Program-made: the position numbers and the translations under genes
Notes under the pieces: generated by a model
Database searches by the model: none
What the model was told of the DNA's origin: nothing
The model's input: only the letters and a program-made list of their open reading frames with translations
Part shown: piece by piece, positions 1 through 7,015 of the stretch
Layout: the number at the start of each line of letters is the position of its first letter
Position numbering within the stretch: the first letter of the stretch is position 1
Assembly (NCBI GenBank): GCA_904502155.1
Contig: CAJGDV010000020.1
Span: 1 to 14,761, forward strand
Length of the DNA stretch: 14,761 nucleotides
DNA from: an uncultured Bacilli bacterium
Lineage (GTDB): Bacteria; Bacillota_I; Bacilli_A; RF39; UBA660
Reading direction: 5' to 3'

Positions 1-24
1 GAATAACATAAGTTAATATAATTT

Positions 25-813
25 TCAAATATTTTTGATTATCTTTTTTTCGACATATAATAGTATATAATATAATATAGTAGAAATTATTGATAATATT
101 AATATACTTGACATTACTAGATTTAAATTAAATATTTGTGAACCATATACTATCAAAAAACCCAAACCTTCTTTTGAAACAAGCATTTCTCCCATAATAA
201 CTCCAACAAGTGACATACTGATATTAATTTTAAGGGAACTTATAATAGTCTTATAATTATATGGCAAAATTAAATACATGAATATTTGTAATTTATTACT
301 TCCAAACGATTTTAAAAGTTTTATCATATGAGTATTTGTATTATTAAAAGATTGTAATACAGTTATTATCGTTGTAAATACAGAAATCAATAATGCCATA
401 AAGATAATGGAATTAATATTAGCACCAATCCAAATAATTAAAATTGGACCTAAGGCTACTTTTGGTAGACTATTTAATATAGTTAAAAACGGATCAATAA
501 CCTTATTAAAAAATTTATTCCACCATAATAAAGCAGAAAATAGTATTCCAATAATTGTCCCTAAAGCAAAACTTAAGAGTGTTTCGTAAACAGTAATTAC
601 AATATGTAGAAAAAGATTGTTATTAGACATTGTAAAAATAGATTTTAATATCAAGAGAGGACTCGATAAAATAAATGTATTAATAGCACCTAAATCAGCT
701 AATAATTGCCAAATGACTAGACATAATATTACACACATTAATTGTGTAAACCTAATATAATATTTTGTTTTTTTTATTTGTTTTAAATATAATTTATGTT
801 CTTCACTATACAT
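25..813 (-). CDS. ABC importer permease, SsuC/ThiX (nitrate/sulfonate/taurine) type
   Basis: Inner-membrane channel subunit of a three-part importer of the SsuABC/ThiXYZ class (262 aa, the usual size). Hydrophobic segments lie near residues 22-45, 68-97, 112-130, 134-153, 195-215 and 233-255. The cytoplasmic coupling (EAA-like) loop is at about 165-184 (KLLKSFGSNK followed by LQIFMYLILP), and a GEMLVSKEGLG stretch at 208-218 is typical of the family. The start overlaps the end of the ATPase gene by 8 bases and lacks a clear ribosome site, so translational coupling is likely. Family members move sulfonates, nitrate, bicarbonate or thiamine precursors; the substrate cannot be read here, least of all because the cognate binding protein is truncated. 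The stop is TGA, the only TGA stop among the genes of this window. Confidence 0.88.
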   Translation of the reverse strand: MYSEEHKLYLKQIKKTKYYIRFTQLMCVILCLVIWQLLADLGAINTFILSSPLLILKSIFTMSNNNLFLHIVITVYETLLSFALGTIIGILFSALLWWNKFFNKVIDPFLTILNSLPKVALGPILIIWIGANINSIIFMALLISVFTTIITVLQSFNNTNTHMIKLLKSFGSNKLQIFMYLILPYNYKTIISSLKINISMSLVGVIMGEMLVSKEGLGFLIVYGSQIFNLNLVMSSILILSIISTILYYILLYVEKKIIKNI

Positions 814-1537
814 TTTTTTTAAAATCGCTCAATATCTCTTTAAAATATTTATTCATCTTTGGGTCTAGTCTTTTTTCAATAGGTGTTAATTTGTTATCGA
901 TATCAATTTTATATTCCTTAACAATTTTAGCAGGTGCCTTTGATAATAAAATTATTCTATCTGACATACAAATTGCTTCTTCAATATCATGTGTCACTAA
1001 AATAACTGATTTATTTTCATTTTTTATAATATTATATACATCATTTGAAACATCTATTCTTGTTTGTGAATCTAATTGCGAAAATGGTTCATCTAATAAT
1101 AATACATCAGGTTTTAATGCTAATGTCCTTATTAATGCGGCTCTTTGTTTCATTCCACCAGATAATTGATTAGGAAATACATTTTTAAAAGAAGCTAGGT
1201 TGTATTTTTCAAGTAATTCATTAACATATTTTATATTCTCAGGAGTAAATTGTTTTTTAATTTTTAAACCAATTATACAATTTTCGTAAATATTCAGCCA
1301 ATCGAATAATAAATCATTTTGAAGCATATAACCAAAGGAAAAACTATTATTAATTTCGCCAGAACTTTTAGTTTCAACTCCAGCTAAAATAGATAAAATT
1401 GTTGATTTTCCACATCCTGATGGACCAATAATTGAAATTATTTCATTGCTTTTTAGATCAAAGCTTATATCTTCTAGTGCTTCTATTTCATTTTTTTCTG
1501 TATGGTATCTTTTTTTTAAATTTTTAATATTTAACAT
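806..1537 (-). CDS. ABC importer ATP-binding protein, SsuB/TauB type
   Basis: Cytoplasmic ATPase that powers the permease encoded just downstream (243 aa, normal family length). All nucleotide-binding motifs are intact: Walker A GPSGCGKST at 38-46, Q-loop glutamine at 73 (LQNDLLF), signature LSGGMKQR at 125-132, Walker B LLLDEPF at 146-152, D-loop QLDS at 154-157 and switch histidine in VTHD at 181-184. The short C-terminus lacks a regulatory TOBE domain, as is usual for SsuB/TauB/ThiZ proteins and unlike PotA in this window. The start follows a GGTGAT ribosome site (minus strand, 1546-1541). A terminator hairpin separates it from the binding-protein remnant upstream. Because the binding protein is broken, the pair is functional only if another locus supplies one. 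Confidence 0.9.
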   Translation of the reverse strand: MLNIKNLKKRYHTEKNEIEALEDISFDLKSNEIISIIGPSGCGKSTILSILAGVETKSSGEINNSFSFGYMLQNDLLFDWLNIYENCIIGLKIKKQFTPENIKYVNELLEKYNLASFKNVFPNQLSGGMKQRAALIRTLALKPDVLLLDEPFSQLDSQTRIDVSNDVYNIIKNENKSVILVTHDIEEAICMSDRIILLSKAPAKIVKEYKIDIDNKLTPIEKRLDPKMNKYFKEILSDFKKNV

Positions 1538-1551
1538 CTTATCACCACTAT

Positions 1552-1580
1552 ATTTTATGACACTATATATTATTCGTTAA
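1552..1580 (-). promoter_or_regulatory. possible promoter of the minus-strand ATPase-permease pair
   Basis: On the minus strand TTAACG (1580-1575) stands 17 bases before TAAAAT (1557-1552), giving 4/6 and 5/6 matches to the vegetative consensus. It follows the terminator after the binding-protein remnant, so it could keep the ATPase and permease expressed on their own. Against it: the predicted start of transcription (about 1545) falls on the ribosome site, and AT-rich DNA produces such matches by chance. Confidence 0.3.
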
Positions 1581-1605
1581 AAAAACTATTATTTCTAATA
1601 GTTTT
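1579..1605 (-). terminator. intrinsic terminator after the binding-protein remnant
   Basis: A perfect 10-bp stem (1582-1591 with 1596-1605) closes a four-base loop that reads GAAA on the minus strand. Continuing in the minus direction it runs into seven consecutive T (complement of 1585-1579). The stem covers the stop codon of the binding-protein remnant (1604-1606). A shorter T-rich stretch on the other side may make it partly bidirectional. In an intact operon such a hairpin between the binding protein and the ATPase would lower expression of the distal genes. Confidence 0.75.
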
Positions 1606-2149
1606 ATTTTTGGCTAAATTCATTATTTACAAGTTTATCAAAATCTTTTTTTAGTGTATTATCATTAATAATGTCGAAAATATGTAAAAAATCATCTTTA
1701 TTAATATAAGTAGTTTTATACCATGCGTCTATATCTTTATATCTAGTAATTATATTTGATAAATCATTTATATTAGAATCTGGAAATTGATTGATAATTT
1801 CTTCTGCAACTACTTTAGAATCATTATTATGAATAAAATCTAATCCTTTTTGTAAGGCTTTATTAAATTTTTTAATTGTTTCTGGATTATTTTTTATAAA
1901 ACTTTTTTTTGCATTAAATGAAGTATAAGGTACCGTTCCAGCTAGTTCTCCAACTGAAGCAACTACATATCCTAATTTTTCTTTTTCTATATTTGTTGCA
2001 TTAGGTTCAAATAATGTTACAAAATCACCAAGACCTCCAACGAATGCACCTTCCATTGCTGCAAACGCTATACTTGTATCTATATTCAAATCTTTTTTTG
2101 GATCAATTTTATTAATTTTTAGTGCATATTCAAATGTCATCTCTGGCAT
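1604..2149 (-). pseudogene. ABC importer substrate-binding protein, 5'-truncated remnant (SsuA/ThiY/NMT1-like)
   Basis: C-terminal portion of a binding protein for the minus-strand importer (181 codons from the first ATG; intact members are about 310-330 aa). The text matches the second half of this family: MPEMTFEYAL at 1-10, then AFVGGLGDFVTLFEPNA, YVVASVGELAG and VPYTSFNAKKSFI. The family-like reading frame continues upstream of that ATG as Ser-Gly-Gly (2158-2150), matching the GG that normally precedes MPEM, and then meets a TAA at 2173-2171. The true N-terminus, signal peptide and lipobox cysteine are therefore gone. Only 72 bases separate the remnant from potA, which leaves no room for the missing part. 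The gene is not a frameshift but a deletion or replacement. A short protein could still be made, but export and ligand binding would be lost. Confidence 0.82.
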
Positions 2150-2170
2150 ACCACCTGATTGTGTAAAAGA

Positions 2171-2216
2171 TTAAAATTAAAATTAAAAAAATTATGATAT
2201 AATTAAAATAGGTGAG
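2171..2216 (+). promoter_or_regulatory. potABCD promoter and ribosome site
   Basis: An extended -10, TGATATAAT (2195-2203), has a perfect TATAAT. Upstream lie three tandem TTAAAA hexamers (2171-2188) that may act as an AT-rich UP-like element; no good -35 is seen, as is common for extended -10 promoters. The Shine-Dalgarno AGGTGAG (2210-2216) sits 5 bases before the potA ATG. Predicted transcription starts near 2210, giving a leader of only about a dozen bases. Confidence 0.6.
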
Positions 2217-2221
2217 AGTAT

Positions 2222-3283
2222 ATGAAAAGGGTTTTAATTGAATTAAAAGATATAAAGAAACAATATAATAATCGAGTAATTATTAAAGATTTAGATTTAA
2301 ATATTTATGAAGGAGAATTTTTAACTTTATTAGGTTCATCTGGATGTGGTAAGACTACAATTTTACGTATGATTTCTGGAATGGAAGATGTTACTAGTGG
2401 TAGTATTTTTATGAACGGTAAAGATATTACATCTTTAGAACCTATGAAAAGAGAAATTAATACAATTTTTCAAAACTATGCCTTATTTTCACATATGTCA
2501 ATTGAAAAAAATATAGGTTTTGGTTTGAAAATGAAAAAAGTCGATAAAGATGAAATAAAAAAAGAAGTTAAAAAAATGCTTTCCTTAATTAAACTAGAAG
2601 GCTATGAAAATAGGAAACCTAGTCAACTATCTGGTGGAGAACAACAACGTGTTGCAATTGCTAGGGCATTAATTAATAATCCTAAAGTATTATTACTAGA
2701 CGAACCTCTATCAGCACTTGACAAAAAGTTAAGAAAAGAAATGGAAATAGAGTTAAAAATGTTACAACAAAAACTTGGTATAACATTTATCTATGTAACA
2801 CATGATCAAGAAGAAGCACTTACTATGAGTGATAGAATTATAATACTAAAAAATGGCAAAATAGAACAAATTGATACACCTCAAAATATTTACAAATATC
2901 CAAAATCGAAATATGTTGCTGATTTTATTGGCGATTCAAATATTTTTGATGGATATGTTAAAAGCTATACAAAAAATAAATGTATCATAAAGGTAGATAA
3001 AGTAGGGGAGTTTGAAATTGAAAATAAAAATTATGAAGAAAATGATAAAGTTACTATCATGATAAGACCAGAAAATTTTAGAATTGCTAAAAAAGGATTA
3101 GAAGTTTATAAAAAAGAATTTATTTATAATGGTTCAACAGCTAAATTATTATGTAAGACAAAAGATAATTTCGATATAATTGTATCTATAAATCCAAATG
3201 ATTTTCAGGAAGAACTTGAAGATGTTTTATATCTAGAATGGGATAAAGAGGATATAGTAGTAATAAATGAAAAAGTTGTTTAA
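2222..3283 (+). CDS. potA: spermidine/putrescine ABC importer, ATP-binding protein PotA
   Basis: Cytoplasmic ATPase energising polyamine uptake through PotB/PotC (353 aa; family about 350-380). Motifs in order: Walker A GSSGCGKTT at 38-46, Q-loop FQNYALF at 83-89, signature LSGGEQQR at 136-143, Walker B VLLLDEP at 156-162, D-loop SALD at 164-167, and switch histidine in YVTHD at 191-195. A TOBE-type C-terminal domain spans about 243-350 with the typical IRPENFRI at 281-288. This domain separates it from the short SsuB-type ATPase on the other strand. It is first in a four-gene operon, and its last 17 bases overlap the start of potB. The PotABCD order and the specific potB/potC/potD neighbours make the assignment firm. 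Confidence 0.95.
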   Translation: MKRVLIELKDIKKQYNNRVIIKDLDLNIYEGEFLTLLGSSGCGKTTILRMISGMEDVTSGSIFMNGKDITSLEPMKREINTIFQNYALFSHMSIEKNIGFGLKMKKVDKDEIKKEVKKMLSLIKLEGYENRKPSQLSGGEQQRVAIARALINNPKVLLLDEPLSALDKKLRKEMEIELKMLQQKLGITFIYVTHDQEEALTMSDRIIILKNGKIEQIDTPQNIYKYPKSKYVADFIGDSNIFDGYVKSYTKNKCIIKVDKVGEFEIENKNYEENDKVTIMIRPENFRIAKKGLEVYKKEFIYNGSTAKLLCKTKDNFDIIVSINPNDFQEELEDVLYLEWDKEDIVVINEKVV

Positions 3284-4115
3284 TTTTGCTCTTGTTGTAC
3301 CAGTTATTATTTATTCAATTTTTTTAATAGCACTCCCAATCCTGTATATTTTTATACTTAGTTTTCTAAAAAACGATTTTTATGGTGGTATTATAAATGA
3401 AGTAACACTGAATAATTATTTATCATTGCTTGATTTTGTTTATTTAAAAGTATTTTTAAAGTCATTTTTAGTTGCATTAATCACAACAATATTATGTATC
3501 ATAATTGCATATCCATTTTGTATTTTTGTATCTAAAAAAAGCAGTTATGCAAAAAAAATATTTATGACATTGGTTATAATTCCATTTTTAACAAATTCAT
3601 TAATTAGAACATATGGAATTATAATTCTTCTAAGAAAAGAAGGAATAATTAATATTTTATTGCAATCATTAAATATTATTGATAACCCAATACAACTTAT
3701 GTATAACGATTTTGGAATTATATTTGGTATGGTTTATACACTTTTACCATTTATGATTTTACCTTTATTCAGTTCTGTTGACAAAATTAATCCGTCAATA
3801 ATAGAAGCTGCAAGTGATTTAGGTGCTAACAAAAGTAAAATATTTAAAGAAATTATATTGCCTCAAACAATCCCAGGACTTTTCAATGGTTCATTAATGG
3901 TTTTTATACCTACAATTGGATTTTTCTTTATATCAGATATTATTGGAGGAGGAAAACTTATGCTGTTAGGAAATTTAATTAAAAATCAATTCCTAACTGC
4001 TAGAAATTGGCCATTTGGCGCAGCAATTTCTATAATATTAATATTAATAACATTCTGTTTAGTTAAAATTTATAAAAAACTAGGTGGAGATATGGATGAG
4101 TTAGGAGGATTTTAA
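3267..4115 (+). CDS. potB: spermidine/putrescine ABC importer, permease PotB
   Basis: One of the two membrane channel subunits of the polyamine importer (282 aa, normal length). Six hydrophobic segments are evident near residues 8-33, 64-88, 98-122, 148-168, 205-226 and 250-268. The cytoplasmic EAA loop that docks on PotA is at 180-199 (EAASDLGANKSKIFKEIILP). GGGKLMLLGNLI at 227-238 is a typical PotB signature. The start lies inside potA (17-base overlap). The nearest ribosome-like site, AAGAGG at 3245-3250, is 16 bases away, so coupling to potA translation is the likely route of initiation. The potB stop overlaps the potC start by one base (TAATG). Confidence 0.94.
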   Translation: MKKLFNFALVVPVIIYSIFLIALPILYIFILSFLKNDFYGGIINEVTLNNYLSLLDFVYLKVFLKSFLVALITTILCIIIAYPFCIFVSKKSSYAKKIFMTLVIIPFLTNSLIRTYGIIILLRKEGIINILLQSLNIIDNPIQLMYNDFGIIFGMVYTLLPFMILPLFSSVDKINPSIIEAASDLGANKSKIFKEIILPQTIPGLFNGSLMVFIPTIGFFFISDIIGGGKLMLLGNLIKNQFLTARNWPFGAAISIILILITFCLVKIYKKLGGDMDELGGF

Positions 4116-4909
4116 TGAAAAAAAATTTATTTAAAAATTTATATATTTTTCTAGTATTTCTTTTCCTATATCTACCAATTCTTGTTTTAGTATTTTATTC
4201 GTTTAACGATTCCAACTTAAATGTTGTTTGGAAAGGATTTACTTTTAAATGGTATAAACTTCTTTTTGAAAATAGATCACTTTTAGAGGCGTTGAAAAAT
4301 ACTTTAATTGTATCTGTGACTAGTACTTTTTTTTCAACAATTATCGGAACTTTATCAGCGATAGGTTTGAAAAAAGCAGAATTTAAATTTAAAAAAGTAA
4401 TAAATGATTTATTATATATTCCTATTGTAATCCCTGAAATTGTATTAGGAATTGCATTATTATCTATATTTACACTTACAAAAATTGAGCTTGGTATGTT
4501 TACGTTAATATTATCTCATATTGCATTTTCTATCCCATTTGTAATTATAAGTGTTAGAGGAGTATTAGATAGTCTAAATCCTCATTTAGATGATGCATGT
4601 AGAGATTTAGGAGCATCTGAATTTAAAACATTATGGTATGTTACATTACCATCATGTGCATCTGGTATTTTTTCTGGAGCATTATTAGCATTTACATTAT
4701 CTTTAGATGATGTAATAATAAGTTATTTTACTGCAGGTCCTGGAAGTAATACATTACCATTAAAAATTTATTCAATGATAAAATCAGGTATCACTCCAGA
4801 TGTAAATGCGTTATCATCAATAATCTTATTAATAACTATTATAGTTCTAACAATTTCAACTATTATAGAAATAAGAAAAATAAAGAGGAGTGTAAATTAT
4901 GAAAAATAA
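4115..4909 (+). CDS. potC: spermidine/putrescine ABC importer, permease PotC
   Basis: Second channel subunit, pairing with PotB (264 aa, family about 255-275). It shows six hydrophobic segments (about 9-29, 62-84, 100-121, 127-147, 184-206, 233-252) and an EAA loop at 160-179 (DACRDLGASEFKTLWYVTLP). The strongly conserved PotC block around 196-232 is present (SLDDVIISYFTAGPG, then LPLKIYSMIKSGITP). A good ribosome site, TAGGAGGA (4102-4109), is embedded in the last codons of potB, 5 bases before the ATG. Its 3' end overlaps potD by 11 bases, so all four pot genes are physically interlocked and probably co-translated. Confidence 0.94.
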   Translation: MKKNLFKNLYIFLVFLFLYLPILVLVFYSFNDSNLNVVWKGFTFKWYKLLFENRSLLEALKNTLIVSVTSTFFSTIIGTLSAIGLKKAEFKFKKVINDLLYIPIVIPEIVLGIALLSIFTLTKIELGMFTLILSHIAFSIPFVIISVRGVLDSLNPHLDDACRDLGASEFKTLWYVTLPSCASGIFSGALLAFTLSLDDVIISYFTAGPGSNTLPLKIYSMIKSGITPDVNALSSIILLITIIVLTISTIIEIRKIKRSVNYEK

Positions 4910-5930
4910 ATTACTTTTATTTTTACTAATGTTTACAATGTTATTTACAACAGCCTGTGAAAAAGAAGAAAAAAATGAAATTGATATATTAAATTGGTCT
5001 TCTTATATACCAGATAGTGTAATTAGAAAATTTGAAAAAGAAACAAATATAAAAATCAACTATAGTACTTATTCTTCTAATGAAGAACTTCTTGCAAAAG
5101 TAGGAACCTCAAGTAAAGGGACATATGATTTGATTTTTCCAAGTGATTATATGGTTGAACTTATGATAAAACGTAATATGCTTGAAAAAATAGATAAAAC
5201 AAAGCTTAAAAATATAGACAATTTAAATGAAAAACATTTAAATTATGAATTTGATAAAAATAATGAATATAGTTTGCCATTTTTAATGGCTACAACAGTA
5301 ATAGCCTATAATAAGGAGAATATATTAGATGATATAAAATCATATAAAGATTTATTAAATCCAAAATTTAAAAATAATATTGTCCTTATTGATGATCAAA
5401 GAATTATTATTGGTGCATCATTATTAGCAAATGGTTATAATATGAATTCAACAAATAAAAAGGAACTTGAAAAGGCAGAAAAATGGTTATTGAAATTAAA
5501 AGAAAATGTTAAAGCATTTGATAGCGATAGTCCAAAAAATTTCTTAATATCAAACGAAGTTGATATTGCTCTTATATGGAATGCTGAAGCTGCATTAGCA
5601 TCTTATGAAAACCCTAATATTGAAATAGTATACCCTAAAGAAGGTATTGCAAAAAGTTTAGATAATTTTGCTATACCTAAGGGTGGGAAAAATAGGGAAA
5701 ATGTATATAAGTTTATTGATTATATTTTAAGACCGGAAATTATGAAAGAAATTATTGAATCTTATCCATATAAAAATGTTAATTCCAAAACAGAACGTAT
5801 TCTTTCATATAATTATTTATTTAATAAAGCAGCTAATGTTGATGATGAAACAATACAAAATGGTTATTTTGTAAAAAATATTGATTCACATATTAAAGAA
5901 TATGATAAAATTTGGGCTAATATTAAATAG
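4899..5930 (+). CDS. potD: polyamine-binding lipoprotein PotD
   Basis: Extracytoplasmic binding protein that delivers polyamine to PotBC (343 aa; family about 340-360). A signal peptide with lipobox-like TTAC places the acylated cysteine at residue 20. Family landmarks: NWSSY at 32-36, FPSDYMVE at 80-87, LIDDQR at 163-168, LIWNAEAA at 225-232, LDNFAIPKG at 254-262 and LRPEIMKEI at 277-285. Compared by eye and from memory with E. coli PotD, the ligand residues W34, Y37, Y85, D168, W229 and D257 have counterparts (W33, Y36, Y84, D166, W227, D255). The glutamate at E. coli 171 appears as Ile169 and the tryptophan at 255 as Ser253, so ligand choice may differ (spermidine, putrescine or agmatine). 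Ribosome site AAGAGGAG lies at 4883-4890. It is the last gene of the pot operon. Confidence 0.92.
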   Translation: MKNKLLLFLLMFTMLFTTACEKEEKNEIDILNWSSYIPDSVIRKFEKETNIKINYSTYSSNEELLAKVGTSSKGTYDLIFPSDYMVELMIKRNMLEKIDKTKLKNIDNLNEKHLNYEFDKNNEYSLPFLMATTVIAYNKENILDDIKSYKDLLNPKFKNNIVLIDDQRIIIGASLLANGYNMNSTNKKELEKAEKWLLKLKENVKAFDSDSPKNFLISNEVDIALIWNAEAALASYENPNIEIVYPKEGIAKSLDNFAIPKGGKNRENVYKFIDYILRPEIMKEIIESYPYKNVNSKTERILSYNYLFNKAANVDDETIQNGYFVKNIDSHIKEYDKIWANIK

Positions 5931-5932
5931 TA

Positions 5933-5959
5933 AATAACATGTATACAAAATATGTTATT
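5933..5959. promoter_or_regulatory. inverted repeat between potD and ptcA (operator or weak terminator)
   Basis: AATAACAT (5933-5940) and ATGTTATT (5952-5959) are exact reverse complements. One G-T and one T-A pair extend the arms inward, leaving a 7-base loop. It sits 3 bases after the potD stop and 1 base before the ptcA -35. No run of T follows, so a strong intrinsic terminator is unlikely; an operator for the ptcA promoter is the better reading. The motif TATGTTA recurs at 5979-5985 in the spacer-to-extended -10 region. Confidence 0.45.
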
Positions 5960-5960
5960 A

Positions 5961-6010
5961 TTGAAATCTAATTTATTTTATGTTAAACTAAAATTGATAA
6001 TAGAGGAGGT
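5961..6010 (+). promoter_or_regulatory. ptcA promoter and strong ribosome site
   Basis: The -35 TTGAAA (5961-5966) is followed after 17 bases by TAAACT (5984-5989), with an extended-10 TG at 5981-5982. GATAAT at 5996-6001 is an alternative -10 with no comparable -35. The Shine-Dalgarno AGAGGAGGT (6002-6010), 6 bases before the ATG, is the best in the window and fits a highly expressed catabolic operon. Confidence 0.55.
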
Positions 6011-6016
6011 ATATAT

Positions 6017-7003
6017 ATGGCTAGAGTAAAAGATTTTGTTGATACTCAAAATTTTACTAAAGAAGAACTTCTTGATATGGTAAACGTCGGTTTACTTATG
6101 AAAGAAAATTTAAAAAAAGGTTTTCCTTTAAATGTTTTATATCATAAAACATTAGGTATGATTTTTGAACAATCTTCAACAAGAACTCGTGTTTCATTTG
6201 AAACAGCAATGACTCAACTTGGTGGTCATGCGCAATATTTAGCGCCAGGACAAATTCAATTGGGTTCACATGAATCATTAAGTGACACTGCTCAAGTTTT
6301 ATCAAGACTTGTAGATATTTTAATGGCTCGTGTACAAAAACATGAAAGTGTTGAACAATTAGCTCAATACGCAACTATCCCAGTTATTAATGGGATGAGT
6401 GATTACAATCACCCTACACAAGAATTAGGGGATGTTACTACTATGTTCGAACATATGCCAGAAGGTAAAAAATTCGAAGATTTAAAAGTAGTATTTGTAG
6501 GAGATGCTACACAAGTATGTGCATCTTTATCAATGATTGTTACTAAATTAGGAGGAAACTTCGTTCAATTTGGACCTGAAGGATTCCAATTAAAAGATAA
6601 CTTTAGAAAAATAGCTGAAGAAAACTGTAAAGTTTCTGGTGGCTCATTCTTAGTTACAGATAATGCTGAAGAAGCATTAAAAGATGCAGACTTCATCTAT
6701 ACTGATGTTTGGTATGGATTATATGAAGCTGAACTTTCTGAAGAAGAAAGAATGAAAATCTTCTATCCAAAATATCAAGTTAATATGGATATGATTAAAA
6801 TGGCAGCACCACATGTTAAATTTATGCACTGCTTACCAGCTACTAGAAATGAAGAAGTTACTGATGAAGTAATTGATTCAGAATATTCTATAGTATTTGA
6901 TGAAGCAGAAAATAGATTAACTGCTATGCGTGCATTATTAGTATTCTTCATGGATAAAATGGAAGAAGTAACAGAAATTTGTAATAAAAATTTAGGAAAA
7001 TAG
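6017..7003 (+). CDS. ptcA: putrescine carbamoyltransferase (agmatine deiminase pathway)
   Basis: Catalyses the phosphorolysis of N-carbamoylputrescine to putrescine and carbamoyl phosphate, the second step of agmatine fermentation (also called aguB). Carbamoyl-phosphate site: SSTRTR at 53-58, HPTQ at 132-135 and HCLPATR at 271-277. The second-substrate region distinguishes it from ornithine transcarbamylase: YLAPGQIQLGSHES at 74-87, MARVQKHES at 103-111 and VWYGLYEAELSEEE at 231-244. The last replaces the SMG loop seen in ArgF of this window. The match to enterococcal/streptococcal PtcA is strong through residue 310. At 328 aa the C-terminal tail seems about a dozen residues shorter than enterococcal PtcA as recalled. 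The gene leads the AgDI group. Its TAG stop overlaps the ribosome site of the antiporter gene, 12 bases upstream of that start. Confidence 0.93.
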   Translation: MARVKDFVDTQNFTKEELLDMVNVGLLMKENLKKGFPLNVLYHKTLGMIFEQSSTRTRVSFETAMTQLGGHAQYLAPGQIQLGSHESLSDTAQVLSRLVDILMARVQKHESVEQLAQYATIPVINGMSDYNHPTQELGDVTTMFEHMPEGKKFEDLKVVFVGDATQVCASLSMIVTKLGGNFVQFGPEGFQLKDNFRKIAEENCKVSGGSFLVTDNAEEALKDADFIYTDVWYGLYEAELSEEERMKIFYPKYQVNMDMIKMAAPHVKFMHCLPATRNEEVTDEVIDSEYSIVFDEAENRLTAMRALLVFFMDKMEEVTEICNKNLGK

Positions 7004-7015
7004 GAGTAGTTTAAT

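Noticed and set aside
25..27. TGA stop of the permease as a sign of a TGA=Trp code
   Set aside because: The protein has the normal length at this stop, Trp is encoded by TGG at conserved positions elsewhere, and read-through would add only four residues.
765..1169. Plus-strand open frame of 134 codons
   Set aside because: It lies antisense to the ATPase and permease genes, which have full family motifs; its translation shows no family features and reflects AT-rich complement coding.
2138..2149. The binding-protein remnant as a genuine short gene with its own start
   Set aside because: AGGTGGT ahead of the ATG looks like a ribosome site, but it is explained by the family's Gly-Gly codons before MPEM, and the spacing to the first ATG is zero.
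5938..5955. ArgR/AhrC ARG box upstream of ptcA
   Set aside because: The stretch beginning CATG resembles the recalled consensus at about two thirds of positions, but nearly all matches are A or T in AT-rich DNA, and no second box is seen.
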